A stretch of 64,000 nucleotides of DNA from Neocallimastix lanati (nom. inval.). Taxonomy: Eukaryota > Neocallimastigomycota > Neocallimastigomycetes > Neocallimastigales > Neocallimastigaceae. This document shows positions 12,801-26,230 of the stretch, piece by piece. The position numbers and the translations under genes were made by a program. The stretch spans positions 1-64,000 of the forward strand of contig JACVTC010000006.1 in the NCBI GenBank assembly GCA_016946835.1, read 5' to 3'. The notes beneath the pieces were generated by a model that searched no databases, was not told the DNA's origin, and worked only from the letters and a program-made list of their open reading frames with translations. Position 1 is the first letter of the stretch. Each line of letters starts with the position of its first letter.

Positions 12801-15531
12801 TATTACTTGTTTTACTACTTTGTATGGCAATTTTAATTTTGAAGTCATGCCGTTTGGTCTTTGTAATGCTCCCGCAACCTTCCAAAGGGAGATGAATAGA
12901 ATTTTCTTTGATCTAATTGGTGTATGTGTTTTTATCTATATTGATGATTTAGTTATTTATTCTAGTTCGTTGGAACAACACGTAAAAGACATTGAAAAAG
13001 TATTCCAAATTCTTAATAATAATGGACTCAAAGTCAATTTCGAAAAATGCCACTTCTTTCAAGAAGAAGTCGATTTATTAGGTCACACTCTATCAACTAA
13101 AGGTATTAAACCTATGATTTCTAAAATTGAAATAATTACTAATTGGTTACCTCCTACTAATATTAAACAATTACGTTCATTCCTTTGAGCAATTGGGTAC
13201 TACCGGAAATTTATTAGTAATTTTGCTCAAATTGCTAAACCCTTATATGAACTAACTAAGAAAGATACTCCTTTTATTTGGTCTACTAAATGTAATATAG
13301 CCTTTGAATATTTAAAAACTCAACTAGTTAAAGCTCCAATTTTATCACCTCCTAATTTTAATAAGCCATTTATAATTCGTACTGATGCATCAAAAGCGGG
13401 TATTGGAGGAGTACTATTACAACTTGATGATAATAACATTGAAAAACCCTTATATTATGAAAGTAGAACTCTATCTAACGCTGAAAACAACTATAGTATA
13501 ACAGAACTTGAAGGTCTAGCTGCTTTCTATTGTGTAAAAAAATTTAAACCTTTTCTTACAGGCAATAGTTTTGAAACTATTCTTTTTACTGACCACAAAC
13601 CATTAGTTTATATTTTTAATAATAAGGAACCTACTTCCAGTCGCCATGTAAGATGGATAACAGAATTTAGTACTTTAAAAATTAATGTTAAATATGAAGA
13701 AGGTAAGAAAAACGTAGTTGCTGATGCTTTATCTAGAATGTCTGTTAAAAAAGATTATAAAATTAATATCAATGACAATAAAAATTCTTTAAATATTAAT
13801 AACAATTTTAAGGAGGGGGAGGGGTTATTTAATAACCAAAACAAAGAAACTAATAACGTTGGAAAATATAAAAATGATTTAAAGGAAAAGTTAATAAATA
13901 ATGGAGATAATATTAAAGATAAAAGCAAAATTACAAATATTACAAATGAAAATAATAATAAAAATATTATTAATGAAAACATTAATAAATTCACTTTCAA
14001 AAATAATAAAAATAAATTTACTATTAAGGAAAATAACAATAAAGTCAAAAATAAAATTAATATTGAGGATAATGAAAATAAAAATAAAAATAAAAATTTA
14101 AATAATGAAAATAAGGATGTCAATAAAAATCTAAATAATGAAAATAAAAATAATAATATTATTAATAGCGTTAATAATACAAGAATACTAAATGAAAAAA
14201 TTGAAGAATATAAAATTTTAGAAAATAATAATAAAGATAAAAAAGAAGAAATTAATAATATATTTATTAATATTAATGATCCTTATAATAGTAATAATAA
14301 TATTAATAATAACAATAATAAAGTTGATGACAATAATAACAATAATGTTGTGGATAGTGGAAATTGTTTAAATAATTTTTTAGAAAATTATATTAATCAA
14401 AAATTTGTTAAAATAGATAATATACTATATTATAAACAAAATAATATATTAAGGAAAGTTATCAACAATCAAGAAGAAAAATGGAAATTAATAAATGCAG
14501 CTCATACTATAGGACATGAGGGCATTTATAAAACCTATCATAGGCTGAGAAGAGATTTTTACTGGAAGGGTATGATCAAAGATATCAAATTATTTATTAA
14601 ATGTTGTCATAATTGCCAAACTTGCAAACCTCAGCCAACGAATAGCTATCCTGAAGATTTGGCTACTCCACCTGGTCTACCATTTTCTAGAGTTGGATTA
14701 GATTTAATTGGACCATTATACAGAACAAAGCATGGAAACCGATATATAATAGTTTTAGTAGATTACCTAACCAAATGGGTAGAAGCGGAGCCATTAAAAA
14801 AAACAGAATCAGAAGATGTTATAAGATTTCTCACTAATGTTTTTGCAAGACATGGAATTCCTGAATTATTAATAACAGATAATGGACCACAATTTGTAGC
14901 GGATAAAACCAAGGCTTTTTTAGATTTGAATGATGTTTATGTACATTATATTAGTACATATCATCCTGCGTCAAATGGTGAGGTAGAAAATCGTAACCGG
15001 GAAATCTCTAAATACTTAAGGATTCTAGGAAGTAATGACAAGGAATGGGATGATCTTCTACCAAGTGCATTATGGGCACTTAGGACGTGTAGAAATGAAG
15101 TGACTAAGTATAGTAGTTTCGAATTACTATACGGTAGAAGAGACTTACAACCATTTGGACTTACTATTAATATGGATGAAAGACTTCCTGAGGAAACTGA
15201 AGAAGAATATTATATCAGGAAATTCATATATCATAATCAATGGATAAAGGAAGCAATAGAAAATATAGAAACAGCAAATAAATTGTGGAGTGATAGAAGG
15301 AAACAAATAAAACGACTCCGAAGTTCTTTTAGACCTGGAGATTTAGTATTAATCAGAAATTTTAATAGAAGAAAATTGGATCCATATTTTTTAGGACCTT
15401 TAAAAATTGTGAAACAACAATTTAACACAGTCACTGTTTGTGATCCAATAACTAACGAAATAGCAGAAAGAAACATTCATTTAAAAAATGTTATTCCTTA
15501 TATTACTAACTTTATTGAATTTAAAGATTAA
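9865..15531 (+). pseudogene. pol region (element 2), broken
   Basis: Same domain order as element 1 pol: Asn-rich spacer, retropepsin, RT (YIDD), RNase H, Asn-rich spacer, HHCC zinc finger, DDE integrase, GPY/F module (YFLGPLKI). The conserved enzyme blocks are strongly similar to element 1, whereas the Asn-rich spacers vary in length and sequence. The region carries about one interruption. Confidence 0.8.
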
Positions 15532-15634
15532 AGAAACAAAATTAATTTTTTTAAAAAAAAAAAAAAAAAAAAAAATTTAAATAATAATAATAATAATAAT
15601 AATAAGAGTAATATTATAAAAAATATATATATAT

Positions 15635-15676
<42 letters not shown>

Positions 15677-15687
15677 TATAAAAAATT

Positions 15688-15735
<48 letters not shown>

Positions 15736-15869
15736 TATAAAAAAATTTATAAAAAAAAAAAAAAAAAATTTATAAAAAAAATTTTATTATAAATATTTAA
15801 TAATATATATATTAACTTTGTTCTATTTTGACTTCAAGGGACGAAGTCATGTCTAAAGAAGGGGCGTTC
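15532..15869 (+). promoter_or_regulatory. 3' untranslated stretch, stem-loop and PPT (element 2)
   Basis: A run of A-tracts and AAT repeats, then the GACTTC-loop-GAAGTC stem (15830-15848) and a purine tract (AAAGAAGGGG, about 15856-15864) just before the LTR TG at 15870. Stem and loop are identical to those in element 1. Confidence 0.6.
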
Positions 15870-16398
15870 TGATACGAGATATTTAATAAGAATGTAAAGT
15901 GATATAATTATTATTTTAAATATTATTGTAAATAATTTTATTATTAATATTTTCTAAATAAGTTAAAATTAATATTTAATAAGATATAATATTATAAAAT
16001 TATTTTATTATTTTATTATTAATATAAGTTTATTATAAAAATATATATAATATAATTAATTATGTAAAAGTACAAATTTTAAATAATAATAATATAGAGA
16101 ATAATAAGATAAAAATTAGGAAGTTTTAATTATAAAAAAAATGTTGTGTTTTTATTTTTATTGAAATGTATTAATTGAGAATGAATAATAGTGAATAATT
16201 ATTTTAATAAATAAATATAATAAAGTGAATAATTTTAATAAATAAACATAATAAAATGAACATTATATTCTAAAATAATAATTTGAGTGTATTATATAAA
16301 TATATAATTATTATACTATTTCATAAATACAATATTTCTTGATTAATTCCCTCTTGCTTTTCCCATATTTTATGATACTTTTTAAATTAATTGTATCA
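15870..16398 (+). repeat. 3' LTR of element 2 (family A)
   Basis: 529 bp, nearly identical to the 5' LTR. Followed by TTAC (target duplication) and then, after 3 more bases, LTR B0. Confidence 0.9.
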
Positions 16399-16405
16399 TT
16401 ACTTG

Positions 16406-17596
16406 TGTAAGAAACTTAGATAAATTTATTATTTTATTATAAAATTTATCTATTGTTAAAAAGTAGACAGATTGAATTTAACGAGGAATCAGGTTGATAT
16501 ATCTATATAATATAACTATATAGATATAAGTAAATTACTAAAATAAAAGAGTTATAAAGTTAAATTTGTTAATTTAACATTTAATTAAAACTAATAATTG
16601 GTTTGATATGATAAAAAATTTTTATTTATTAATAAAAATATATAGTTATATTATAATAGGTTAACTATAACCTTACAAAGAACATAAAAGATAGATTTTT
16701 ACATCTTTCTTTTATACTTGTAAGTTACATAATAATAGTATTTAATTATAAGATTATAATAATATAGTAAAATGAATATTAATAAAATATTAAAATAATA
16801 ACAATATTGATATGTTTAAAATATTTAATATAATTAAATAAATTTAATTTGTATAATTAATTTGAATAATTAAAAATAGTAATTAATATATATGATATAA
16901 ACATATATATAAACATAATATAAATAAATACATGTGACGTCATATGTAGATAATTGAAATTATTAATATAAATCTTATTTACTAATATTCTCAGAATTAT
17001 TAGGCCTAAGATAATTCTTTAAATATTAAATAAGAATTTATATTAATTATTAATTATTTAAATATGTATATTATTTATAATTAAATAAATAATATTTTTT
17101 AACTATTGAAATGTAAATAACTGAAATTGAGATTTCAATTCAGTTATAATTTCAACATCTATCTTTCTTATTTAATACATTAATTTAATACATTAAATTA
17201 TTGTATTTAGTTTAACCAATAATATTTATTTATTAATTTATATATGTTTGATTCTCTTGAGTTCTCTTCGAGAAATCAAGAGTTATTATTTTAGAATTTT
17301 TATAATAAATAATAATTCAAATAAAATAATTAATTAATAAAACAAAACCCTTTTAATAAAACATATTTTATAAATATTTGTGTCTTTTATTCCTTTTGTG
17401 TTATTGTTTATTATAAACTTTCTATAATAAACTCTATCATATATTTAAGTTAAGTATAATTATTTATTTATAATATTTTATATTTATTTAATTATATTTA
17501 ATTTTATTTTCTCAAATTAATGTTAATTAGTAATAATTAATGTTAATTTGTAGTTAAGAAATTATTTATAATTAATTTTATAAGTAATTTCTTACA
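16406..17596 (+). repeat. Solo LTR, family B (B0), with LTR G1 nested inside
   Basis: TGTAAGAAACTTAG to ATTTCTTACA. Without the nested G1 (16454-17157) it matches B1 (20423-20895) almost base for base. The flanks ACTTG and ATTTG are a probable target duplication with one mismatch. A hairpin CTCTTGA...TCAAGAG lies at 17254-17282. Confidence 0.8.
16454..17157 (+). repeat. Solo LTR, family G (G1), nested in B0
   Basis: 704 bp from TGTTAAAAAG to ATTTCAACA, flanked by a perfect 5-bp target duplication TCTAT (16449-16453 and 17158-17162). A second copy, G2, is at 31003-31718. The 3' tip is a hairpin (AACTGAAATTGA / TCAATTCAGTT). Confidence 0.85.
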
Positions 17597-17601
17597 ATTT
17601 G

Positions 17602-18392
17602 TGTAAGAAACTATAATTATTTGTTAAATAATTATAATTTCTTTATTTGATTATTTATCTATTACATAATTTATACATTCATTCATTAAATTAGTAATTA
17701 TTTATCAAGTTAATATGTATTTGTACATTTAATTATAATTTTAATTTAATTAAAAATTTTCTTTAAATTTACTTAGTATACATTTATTTTATTCAATTAA
17801 TTGTAAATTTTATTAATTTCTATAATATTAAATTAATTATTTAATTATTTAATTATTATTTTTAATTAAAATTTGAATTAACTTATTCGGACTTTAAAGT
17901 TTTTTATTTTCTTATTAAAATATAAATTAATTTTATCGGACTTTAAGGTTTTTTCTAATTTATTATATTAATAAATTGGTTTTTCCTTAAAGAACTTATC
18001 TAGTTTTTTCTTCTAATCTTTTTCTAGATAAGATAATTGTTAAGATTAGAAAACCTTTTAAATTATTATTTTATATAAATTTTTATTATTTAATTTTTCG
18101 TATAAATAGCTATTGATTTCTCTAAATTTTTTGAGAAATCAAGAGTTATTATTATATAACAAATATTAATAAATATATAATAATAATTAATAAAATCTAC
18201 AAACATTATCAATAAGTGTTCTTTTATTTTGTGTTGTTTATTATATTTGTTTATAATAAACTCTTCTGTGTTAAGATAAGTTAAAATTTTCTTTATTTTT
18301 TCTAATTGTTTTCTTATTTTCTCAACTTGATGTTAGTATCAGGTTGTAGTTAATAATTTTGTTATAATAAATATTATAATGAAATTATTACA
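17602..18392 (+). repeat. Solo LTR, family C (C1)
   Basis: 791 bp from TGTAAGAAACTATAATT to GAAATTATTACA. Both tips fold into hairpins. TATAAATAG near 18103 is followed by a hairpin ending in TCAAGAG, which suggests the promoter and RNA start. The reverse-oriented copy C2 is at 25436-26227. It abuts B0 with 5 bp (ATTTG) between. Confidence 0.8.
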
Positions 18393-18395
18393 ATT

Positions 18396-18566
18396 TGATA
18401 CGTTACAGGAATATATGTTATAAAATATCAAATGGTGACTTAATAATTAAAAAAAATATTTTAATTATTAACTAAATAATTGCTGTTATATTATAGAACT
18501 AAATTATTAATTAAACCAAAATAAGAAGAACCAATAATAAAAAGAATAGAAAAATTATAAAAGGAG

Positions 18567-18610
<44 letters not shown>

Positions 18611-18990
18611 GTTGAGAAAAAGAGTAGTTTTAGTTAATTATTGAAGATTGTATTTGTGATATTATTATTGAAAATAAATAAAAAAAAATAAATAATAAAA
18701 AAAAAAAAAAAAAAAAAAAAAAATAAAATAAAATAAAAATAAAAGTTATTAAATAAAAATAAAGTGAAATTTATATTTATGATTTATTTATTTAAATTAT
18801 TTTGTGAGCTTTATCATTTTGTTAATAAAATAGAATTAAATTATTATATGGTGGATTTTTGTTTATTACTTATAATAGAAAAGTTATACTTTTATTAGAA
18901 AATATTATTTTGTAAAATTCCCTTTTGTTATTCGTCTCGGATAAAAAAATAAATATTAATTTATGGTATTATTAAAAATAAATCGTATCA
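18396..18990 (+). repeat. Solo LTR, family A (A1)
   Basis: 595 bp from TGATACGTTACAGG to AATCGTATCA; ends match family A. It lies 3 bp after C1 and 5 bp before the next LTR. The target duplication is unclear (AATT / TATT). Confidence 0.7.
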
Positions 18991-18995
18991 TATTG

Positions 18996-19918
18996 TGTTA
19001 GAAATTGAAATAAAAATTCTTTTATATCAATTTCTATTCTACAATTTTATATTAATAATATTATTATTAACTAAAATTGAGAAATTTAAATTTGTTTTAT
19101 TAAAATAAATCGAGTTTATTATAAGAAAATTTAAATAAATTTAATTTATTATTTTTTTTTTTTAAAAAAAAAAAAAAAAATAATAAATAAAATTTATTTT
19201 AAGATTAAAAAAGAATAAATTTATTGTTATTAATTTATAAAATTTTATTGTTATTATTATTTTTCTTATAATAATAACTCTTAATTTCTAAAAGAACTTA
19301 AGAGTCTCTATTTATACTTTTCAAAATTTTAAATTAAATATTGTCTAATCTTAACAAATTTCTTATTTAGGAAAAGATTAGAAGAAAAACCTAAATAAGT
19401 TTCGATTAATATTCTAAACATATTAATCATCGGATCATTAAGTAAAACCGATACCAATCAGTATTCGGGAAAACCTTAAAGATCGATTTTCTAATTATTT
19501 TTATAATAAATAATTTTAATTAAATGTCCAAAATAATAAATAAAAAAAATTAAAAATTGAAAAAATTTGTCCAAATTTAGAAAAAATTTTTTGTTATGAA
19601 AAATTTTAAATAATTTTTGATTATGTCTAAACATTTAAATAATAATTATAACGAATAAATATTAACTAATATTAATAAAATTTTTAATTATTAAGTTTAA
19701 CTAATATTAATAAAATTTTTAATTATTAAGTTTAACTAATAATTGGTTAACTACTCCTAATTTTTAAATAATTTTACATGTAATAGTTATAGTACATTGT
19801 TACAAAATAAATAATGATAATGTAAAAATAATGTATTTCTAATTATTAAGTATTTAATATATTAATACATAATAAGAAATAATAATTAAAATTTAAAAAT
19901 TTATTATTATTTCTTACA
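18996..19918 (-). repeat. Solo LTR, family C-like, reverse orientation
   Basis: On the minus strand it runs from TGTAAGAAATAAT to a degenerate end (plus-strand TGTTAGAAATTG). It contains the reverse of the family-C promoter block (paired pieces around AAACCTAAATAAG and the CTCTTAA / TTAAGAG hairpin near 19280) and a 43-bp direct repeat in two copies near 19665-19740. The left boundary is less certain. Confidence 0.6.
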
Positions 19919-19921
19919 TAT

Positions 19922-20417
19922 TGATACGGTACCACCATAAATACCATAATTTAGTGAAATTTAGGTTAGTGAAATCTTATTGGTTAATAATAATTTAGTA
20001 ATAATATATATAGTTAGTAAATAATAATAGTTTAAGGAATGGTTCTTTTATTAATATTAATTTAGTTTTATTAATAATTTAACCTATAAACATGTTTATT
20101 AGTATAGTTTAGTATAGTTTTATATTTAGTTTACATTAATAACATAAGAAATTTGAGTAAATAATTATATTTTATTGAATGATTTAATTATATTTTAACT
20201 AGTTAACAAATATTTATATTGATGATGTATTTTTATTGATGAATGATAATAAATAAATAAAATAAATAAACTAAATAATAAAGTGTGAATATTATTATTG
20301 TGTGTATTATTCTATATAATATTAGAATATATTATTTTGTCAATTATTCCCTACTGTTATCGTCCAAATAAAATAAAATAAATATTGATATTGATGTTTA
20401 ATAAAAATATCGTATCA
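19922..20417 (+). repeat. Solo LTR, family A (A2)
   Basis: 496 bp from TGATACGGTACC to AATATCGTATCA. Preceded by 3 bp (TAT) after the previous LTR and followed by TTATG, then B1. Confidence 0.7.
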
Positions 20418-20422
20418 TTATG

Positions 20423-20895
20423 TGTAAGAAATTTAGATAAATTTATTATAAATTTATCTATCTTTCTTATTTAATACATTAATTTAATACATTAAATTAT
20501 TGTATTTATTTTAACCAATAATATTTAATTATTAATTTATATATATTCGATTCTCTTGAGTTCTCTTCGAGAAATCAAGAGTTATTATTTTAGAATTTTT
20601 ATAATAAATAATAATTCAAATAAAATAATTAATTAATAAAACAAAACCCTTTTAATAAAACATATTTTATAAATATTTGTGTCTTTTATTCCTTTTGTGT
20701 TATTGTTTATTATAAACTTTCTATAATAAACTCTATCATATATTTAAGTTAAGTATAATTATTTATTTATATTATTTTATATTTATTTAATTATATTTAA
20801 TTTTATTTTCTCAAATTAATGTTAATTAGTAATAATTAATGTTAATTTGTAGTTAAGAAATTATTTATAATTAATTTTATAAGTAATTTCTTACA
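20423..20895 (+). repeat. Solo LTR, family B (B1)
   Basis: 473 bp, TGTAAGAAATTTAG to TAATTTCTTACA, with a perfect 5-bp target duplication TTATG (20418-20422, 20896-20900). The last two bases of the right copy are the first TG of LTR I. Hairpins lie at both tips, and the conserved internal hairpin is at 20553-20581. It is the cleanest copy of the family-B consensus. Confidence 0.85.
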
Positions 20896-20898
20896 TTA

Positions 20899-21701
20899 TG
20901 TTACGGTACAATTAAATAAAGAAAAATTAAATTATTTAAAGAAAATATTAAAGTAAAAAAATATTACTAACAATTATAAATAAATATAAAAAAAAAAAAA
21001 ATTGAATATTAAAATATTAGTTATAGAATATTATAAAGTTAAATAAAAATAATTAGATGTATTGAAAAATCATGTATTAATTATATTATTTAATATTGTA
21101 AAATTTTTATATAATATTTTAATAATTTAGAAAATTTAAGTTTATTATATTTTTATTATTAAATTTTTTTATTTTTAATCCAATCAAATAAATATTTTAT
21201 TAGTATAAAAAAGAACAAAGTAACACAATACTTTTGTTCTCTCCCTTTTTTCTTACGACTTTATTATTATATTATTTTTTTAATATTTTCTAAAAGTTAA
21301 ATAATAAATTAAATAGTTTAAAATAAATTAATATTTATTAAATAGTTTTTCTAAATTTAGTGTTTTAAAAGTGTTTAATTAATAGTTTTTGTATTTAGTG
21401 TATAATATTAAGATAGTATAGTATAAAATTAGTTTAGTAATAGATTAGTTGTATTAAACATTTTATAGAAATAGTAATAGATTTAGAGAAATTGTTTAGT
21501 TTAGATTAGAATAGTTTAGATTAGGATATTAGTTTATGTTATTTTAATTTAGTTTAGATTCTTTTAGATTAGGATAGTTTAGACTAAAATTAGAATAGTA
21601 TATTAATTAATTTAGGTTTAGAATTAGGGAATATCATTTTAAATTTTTCCTTATTATTAGAATATATTATTTTATTAATAAAATCTTCAGATCTTGTACC
21701 A
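20899..21701 (+). repeat. Solo LTR, family I
   Basis: 803 bp from TGTTACGGTACAA to CTTGTACCA; the two ends are imperfect inverses (GGTACAA / TTGTACC). There is no coding content. I named the family only because no second copy is seen in the window. Confidence 0.6.
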
Positions 21702-21707
21702 TTATTA

Positions 21708-22617
21708 TGTAAGAATCTATAATTATTTTCTAACAAATAATTATATTTTCTTAGTTAAGTTATTATAACTATAACTTTATTTAATTACATATAATATTTA
21801 TTAAATTTATTTAATTTAATTTTAAATATTCATTAATTTAACAAAATTTATTTAATTAATTTTAAATAATATATTTACAATACGTTAAATTCTCTACTGT
21901 AACTAATGTATTCTGTATTGTATTGTATTCTGTATTGTATTGTATTCTGTATTGTATTGTATTCTGTATTTTATAATGTATTTTGTATTTTATAATGTAT
22001 TCTGTATTTTATTAACTATTTAATTTTATATTTTTAATATAAGGATAAATTATATGATCGAAATATCTTTTATTATTTTATTCTTTTATTTTCGATCATT
22101 AGATTAGATTGGAAAATCGGTTAATTAAGATTTTTTCCAATTACTTTTTAGAAGTAATCGGTTTTACTTAATTAATGCGATGATCGATATGGATAGAATA
22201 TCGCTCGAAAACTTATCTAGGTTTTTCTATCTAATCTTTTCCTAGATAAGAGATTTGTTAAGATTAGAAAACCCTTTCTTATTTAGCCTTATTTTCATAA
22301 AAAATATAAATAAGGCTCTTGAGTTCTCTTTGAGAAATCAAGAGTTATTATTATAAAAAACATAGTTATAATAGTAACAATTTTATATTTTTAACTTTAA
22401 TAAATTAATAAAAATATTTTATTCAAAAACATATTTTTAAAATCAATTTATACAAACAATTCTTCTCTTACTTTTTGTGTTATTATTATAATTAATTTTA
22501 TAATAAACTCTAAAGGTAAAAAAATTTATTTTATTTTGTTTTCTCAACTTAATGAATTAGTCGTTAAGTTGTAGTTAATAATTCTATTTTGAGTTAGTTC
22601 TTAATAGAATTATTACA
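21708..22617 (+). repeat. Solo LTR, family C (C3)
   Basis: 910 bp, TGTAAGAATCTATAATT to GAATTATTACA, with a perfect 5-bp target duplication TATTA (21703-21707, 22618-22622). The 3' tip is a perfect 13-bp stem (TAATAATTCTATT / AATAGAATTATTA). A tandem array of 17-19 bp CTGTATT units sits at about 21907-22013. TATAAATAAGG (22305-22315) directly precedes the CTCTTGA...TCAAGAG hairpin (22316-22344). Confidence 0.85.
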
Positions 22618-22620
22618 TAT

Positions 22621-23408
22621 TAATACAGAATGAACAAATAATACTAATTGTGCTAGAATAATATAAATTATTCTAACCTTATAGATTATTCTATTCTATA
22701 TAATTGGAACTTTCCAATATTCTTCAAATATTACTAAATAGAAATCTTAAGTTAATAAATCACCAATCAACCTATAATTCCTTTTTGAATTATCGATCCG
22801 ATTCCATTATAAAGTATCAAAAATCTTTAGCCAAGAATATTGTCCTTGCCCACTTAATATATTAATATTATATTTCTTTTATAATATGTTATATTGAAAA
22901 TAATCAAATCTATTTAATTAGTTATTAAAATTTTCATTATCAATTTAAATTTATTTTTAATTACTAAATTTAGCTAAACCACAATTAAAATATTCTGTAT
23001 AATCTCTTTATTTTTATTCTATATATATTAATATTAAACTATTATTAAATAATTAATAATTCAATAATATAAAACTAATATTTATAACAATAATGTTATT
23101 AACTAAAATAATAATTCAATTTCAATTTAAATGTTTTATTTATTAAAATAATTAGTAATTAGTTTATTAAAAAAAATAGTTATACTTTACAAATTTTAAT
23201 TTGATAAAAAAATATAAATACATGTAATTTTTAGTGAAATAAAATATAATCAATAACTTTCTTTTATTAAAATAAATAATTATATTATTATTTTTCTTTT
23301 ATAAATTTAAATAAATAAATATTGATTTTAAACCAAATTTTTTTTTATTGTAATTTTATTATTTGTGTTAATTATTATTATATTCCTAAAACTATATGAA
23401 CCATACCA
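22621..23408 (+). repeat. LTR, family D-like (D1)
   Basis: Starts TAATACAGAATGAA (family D start with two changes) and ends ATATGAACCATACCA, similar to the D3 end. Next LTR after TTAT. The body is diverged, so this is an old copy. Confidence 0.5.
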
Positions 23409-23412
23409 TTAT

Positions 23413-24241
23413 CGGTAAAGAACGAACATAAAATGGATTATTAATTAGAATTTCAACTTACTTTAGAATCCATTATATTGTTCTTTACTTAATTTTACTT
23501 TACTATATTTTCTATACTAAATTATTTTATAAATATATTTTTTTTTATATTTTTATTAAAAGTTTCTAAAATATTATCAATAATTCTATATTTTTATTAT
23601 TAATATTAATATCTATAATTTAACCTAAAATTTTATTATTTTATTAAGTGTTTATTATCAATATTAATATTATATTTTTATTTTAAAATATATTATTATA
23701 TTATTATTATATTGTATCAATATTAAAATTGTATTCTTTTTAGTATTTTATTTTATTTTTAAATTGATTATTTAATATTTTTATTCCCTACAAATAAAAT
23801 CAAATCTTAATTGATTAATAATAAATATTAAATATATTATAGTTTTTAAATTTATTTTATATAAAATATAAGAATATTATATTAATAGTCTTGATTAAAA
23901 TAACTTTATTTTTCTGTAAAATCTTTTTAAATTTTGTTTGTTTCTTTTCGTATATATTAAATAATTTAGTTTTAGTATATGAAAAATAACATAAAATTAT
24001 ATAAACAAAATTTATTAAAATAAAAATATTTATGAATTAGTTAATTTAAATTAATATAAAATTTTAAGTAATTAGTAATAGTAAATATTTTTTTTAAATA
24101 TGATAATAAAATGTAGAAAGGCTTTACATATTTATTTTTTTTTCAAAAAGTATAAATAAGTGAAGTTTTTCAATAATTAAAATGTAGACAGAAAAAAATA
24201 AATAATTAAATAAAAATTCTAATAAAACCCGAACCATGACA
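23413..24241 (+). repeat. LTR, family D-like (D2)
   Basis: Starts CGGTAAAGAACGAAC, ends GAACCATGACA. Its first 75 bp form an inverted repeat (GTAAAGAAC ... GTTCTTTAC, with AATGGATT / AATCCATT inside). Spacer TTAT on both sides. Confidence 0.5.
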
Positions 24242-24245
24242 TTAT

Positions 24246-25429
24246 TGATAAAGAATGAAATAATAATGATATTTTTAATATAAATTAAATTCTTGATAAT
24301 TTGTTAAGATAATAACTGAATTTCCATTTAATTCAATTTCAATTTTAATAATTCAGTTATTTAAATTTCAATATTAATAATTAATAATATAATAATTATT
24401 ATTAAAATATTTAGGAAATAGTCTAGGCCAACTAATTGACTAAATATTATTAACATATTGAAATTAATATATATTAAATAATGTAGACACGTGATTGTCA
24501 TTAAATTAATTTCTACATATTATATTTTAATTATAAAATATAATATTTAGCTATATTAGATTCTTATATTTTATTTATATTAAATATTTATATTATTATC
24601 TTAGTTTATATTATCAATATCAAACTTATATTAATACTATTACATATTCATATTAATAATTAATATTTTAATAATTAATTATTTTATATAAATACATGTT
24701 TAAGTCTTTTGATTAATCCTTTGTAGGATTATTGTAATTTAAATTATAGTAATAATTACATAAAATAATAATATAATAAAATATTATTAAGATTAAATAA
24801 AATTTATTTTTTAAATAAAAACTTAATTATAAAATTTACTAATAACAATATGTTTTAAATAAGAGTAAAATTAAAATTATTAATTAATTACTATAATTTG
24901 GCATCTTTGTCTAATCGTTAAGACCAAATTATCTAAAAACTTTAACATAATTTATTATATAAAAATATATTATTATATTCTTTACTATTAATAATTTTCT
25001 TATATTCTATATTAATAATTTTTATATTAATTATATTTTATATTTTTAAATATTAATTTATGTAATTAATTAATTTATATGTTTGGATTTTAATAATGTA
25101 ATTAAATAATATAAAATATGTATAATCCATATTATTTTTATGAAGGGGGCCTTTCTGAGAAAAGAATTAGAAATAGTAGTAAAAATGAATTAGGAATAGT
25201 AATAATTGAAAGGTTTCCCATATTGTTATAAAAATAAATATTAATATTAATAAAGTATTTCTAACAATAAAATAATTATATAATTTATAAATAATAAATA
25301 TTTTTAATAATAATTCTTTAAATAAAATTTATAATGTGTAATAATAAATTCTTTTAGTGTAATTTAGTAGTTATTTAATTTATCTATTTATTTAATGTTC
25401 ACACTCCTTTTCTAATATGAACCCCAACA
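24246..25429 (+). repeat. LTR, family D (D3), with LTR E nested inside
   Basis: TGATAAAGAATGAA to ATATGAACCCCAACA. Without the nested E it is about 540 bp and matches D0 (7062-7589) along its length. Confidence 0.7.
24302..24947 (+). repeat. Solo LTR, family E, nested in D3
   Basis: 646 bp from TGTTAAGATAATAACTG to ACTTTAACA, with a perfect 5-bp target duplication TAATT (24297-24301, 24948-24952). The 5' tip folds (AATAACTGAATT ... AATTCAGTTATT). Confidence 0.85.
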
Positions 25430-25435
25430 TTATTG

Positions 25436-26227
25436 TGTAATAATTTCATTATAATATTTATTATAACAAAATTATTAACTACAACCTGATACTAACATCA
25501 AGTTGAGAAAATAAGAAAACAATTAAAAAAAATAAAGAAAATTTTAACTTATCTTGACAAAGAAGAGTTTATTATAAACAAATATAATAAACAACACAAA
25601 ATAAAAGAACACTTATCGAAAATGTTGTAGATTTTATTTATTATTATTATATATTTATTTAATATTTGTTATATAATAATAACTCTTGATTTCTCAAAAA
25701 TTTAGAGAAATCAATAGCTATTTATACGAAAAATTAAATAATGAAATTTTATATAAAATAATAATTTAAAAGGTTTTCTAATCTTAACAATTATCTTATC
25801 TAGAAAAAGATTAGAAGAAAAAACTAGATAAGTTCTTTAAGGAAAAACAAATTTATTATTATAATAAATTAGAAAAAACCTTAAAGTCCGATAAAATTAA
25901 TTTATATTTTAATAAGAAAATAAAAAACTTTAAAGTCCGAATAAGTTAATTCAAATTTTAATTTAAAAATAATAATTAAATAATTAATTTATTACTATAG
26001 AAATTAATAAAATTTATAATTAATTAAATAAATTAAATAAAATAAATGTATACTAAATAAATTTAAAGAAAAATTTTAATTAAATTAAAACTATAATTAA
26101 ATGTACAAATACATATTAACTTGATAAATAATTACAAATTTAATGAATGAATATATAAATTATGTAATAGATAAATAATCAAATAAAGAAATTATAATTA
26201 TTTAACAAATAATTATAGTTTCTTACA
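25436..26227 (-). repeat. Solo LTR, family C (C2), reverse orientation
   Basis: 792 bp; reverse complement of C1 along its whole length. Perfect 5-bp target duplication TATTG (25431-25435, 26228-26232), the last two bases of which are the first TG of D4. Confidence 0.85.
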
Positions 26228-26230
26228 TAT

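Larger units (their letters stand above)
7595..16398 (+). mobile_element. Element 2: full-length Ty3/gypsy element, young but broken
   Basis: 8.8 kb with two LTRs (7595-8127 and 15870-16398), a primer-binding-site candidate, gag, pol, a PPT and a 4-bp target duplication (TTAC at 7591-7594 and 16399-16402). The LTRs differ by about one substitution and a few 1-3 bp indels in simple repeats (over 99% identical), so insertion is recent. Even so, the coding region carries about two interruptions. Same family as element 1. It inserted into the few bases between LTR D0 and LTR B0. Confidence 0.92.

Noticed and set aside
25436-26227. C1 and C2 as the two LTRs of one element
   Set aside because: They are in opposite orientations and each has its own flanks (C2 has a perfect TATTG duplication), so they are separate solo LTRs.
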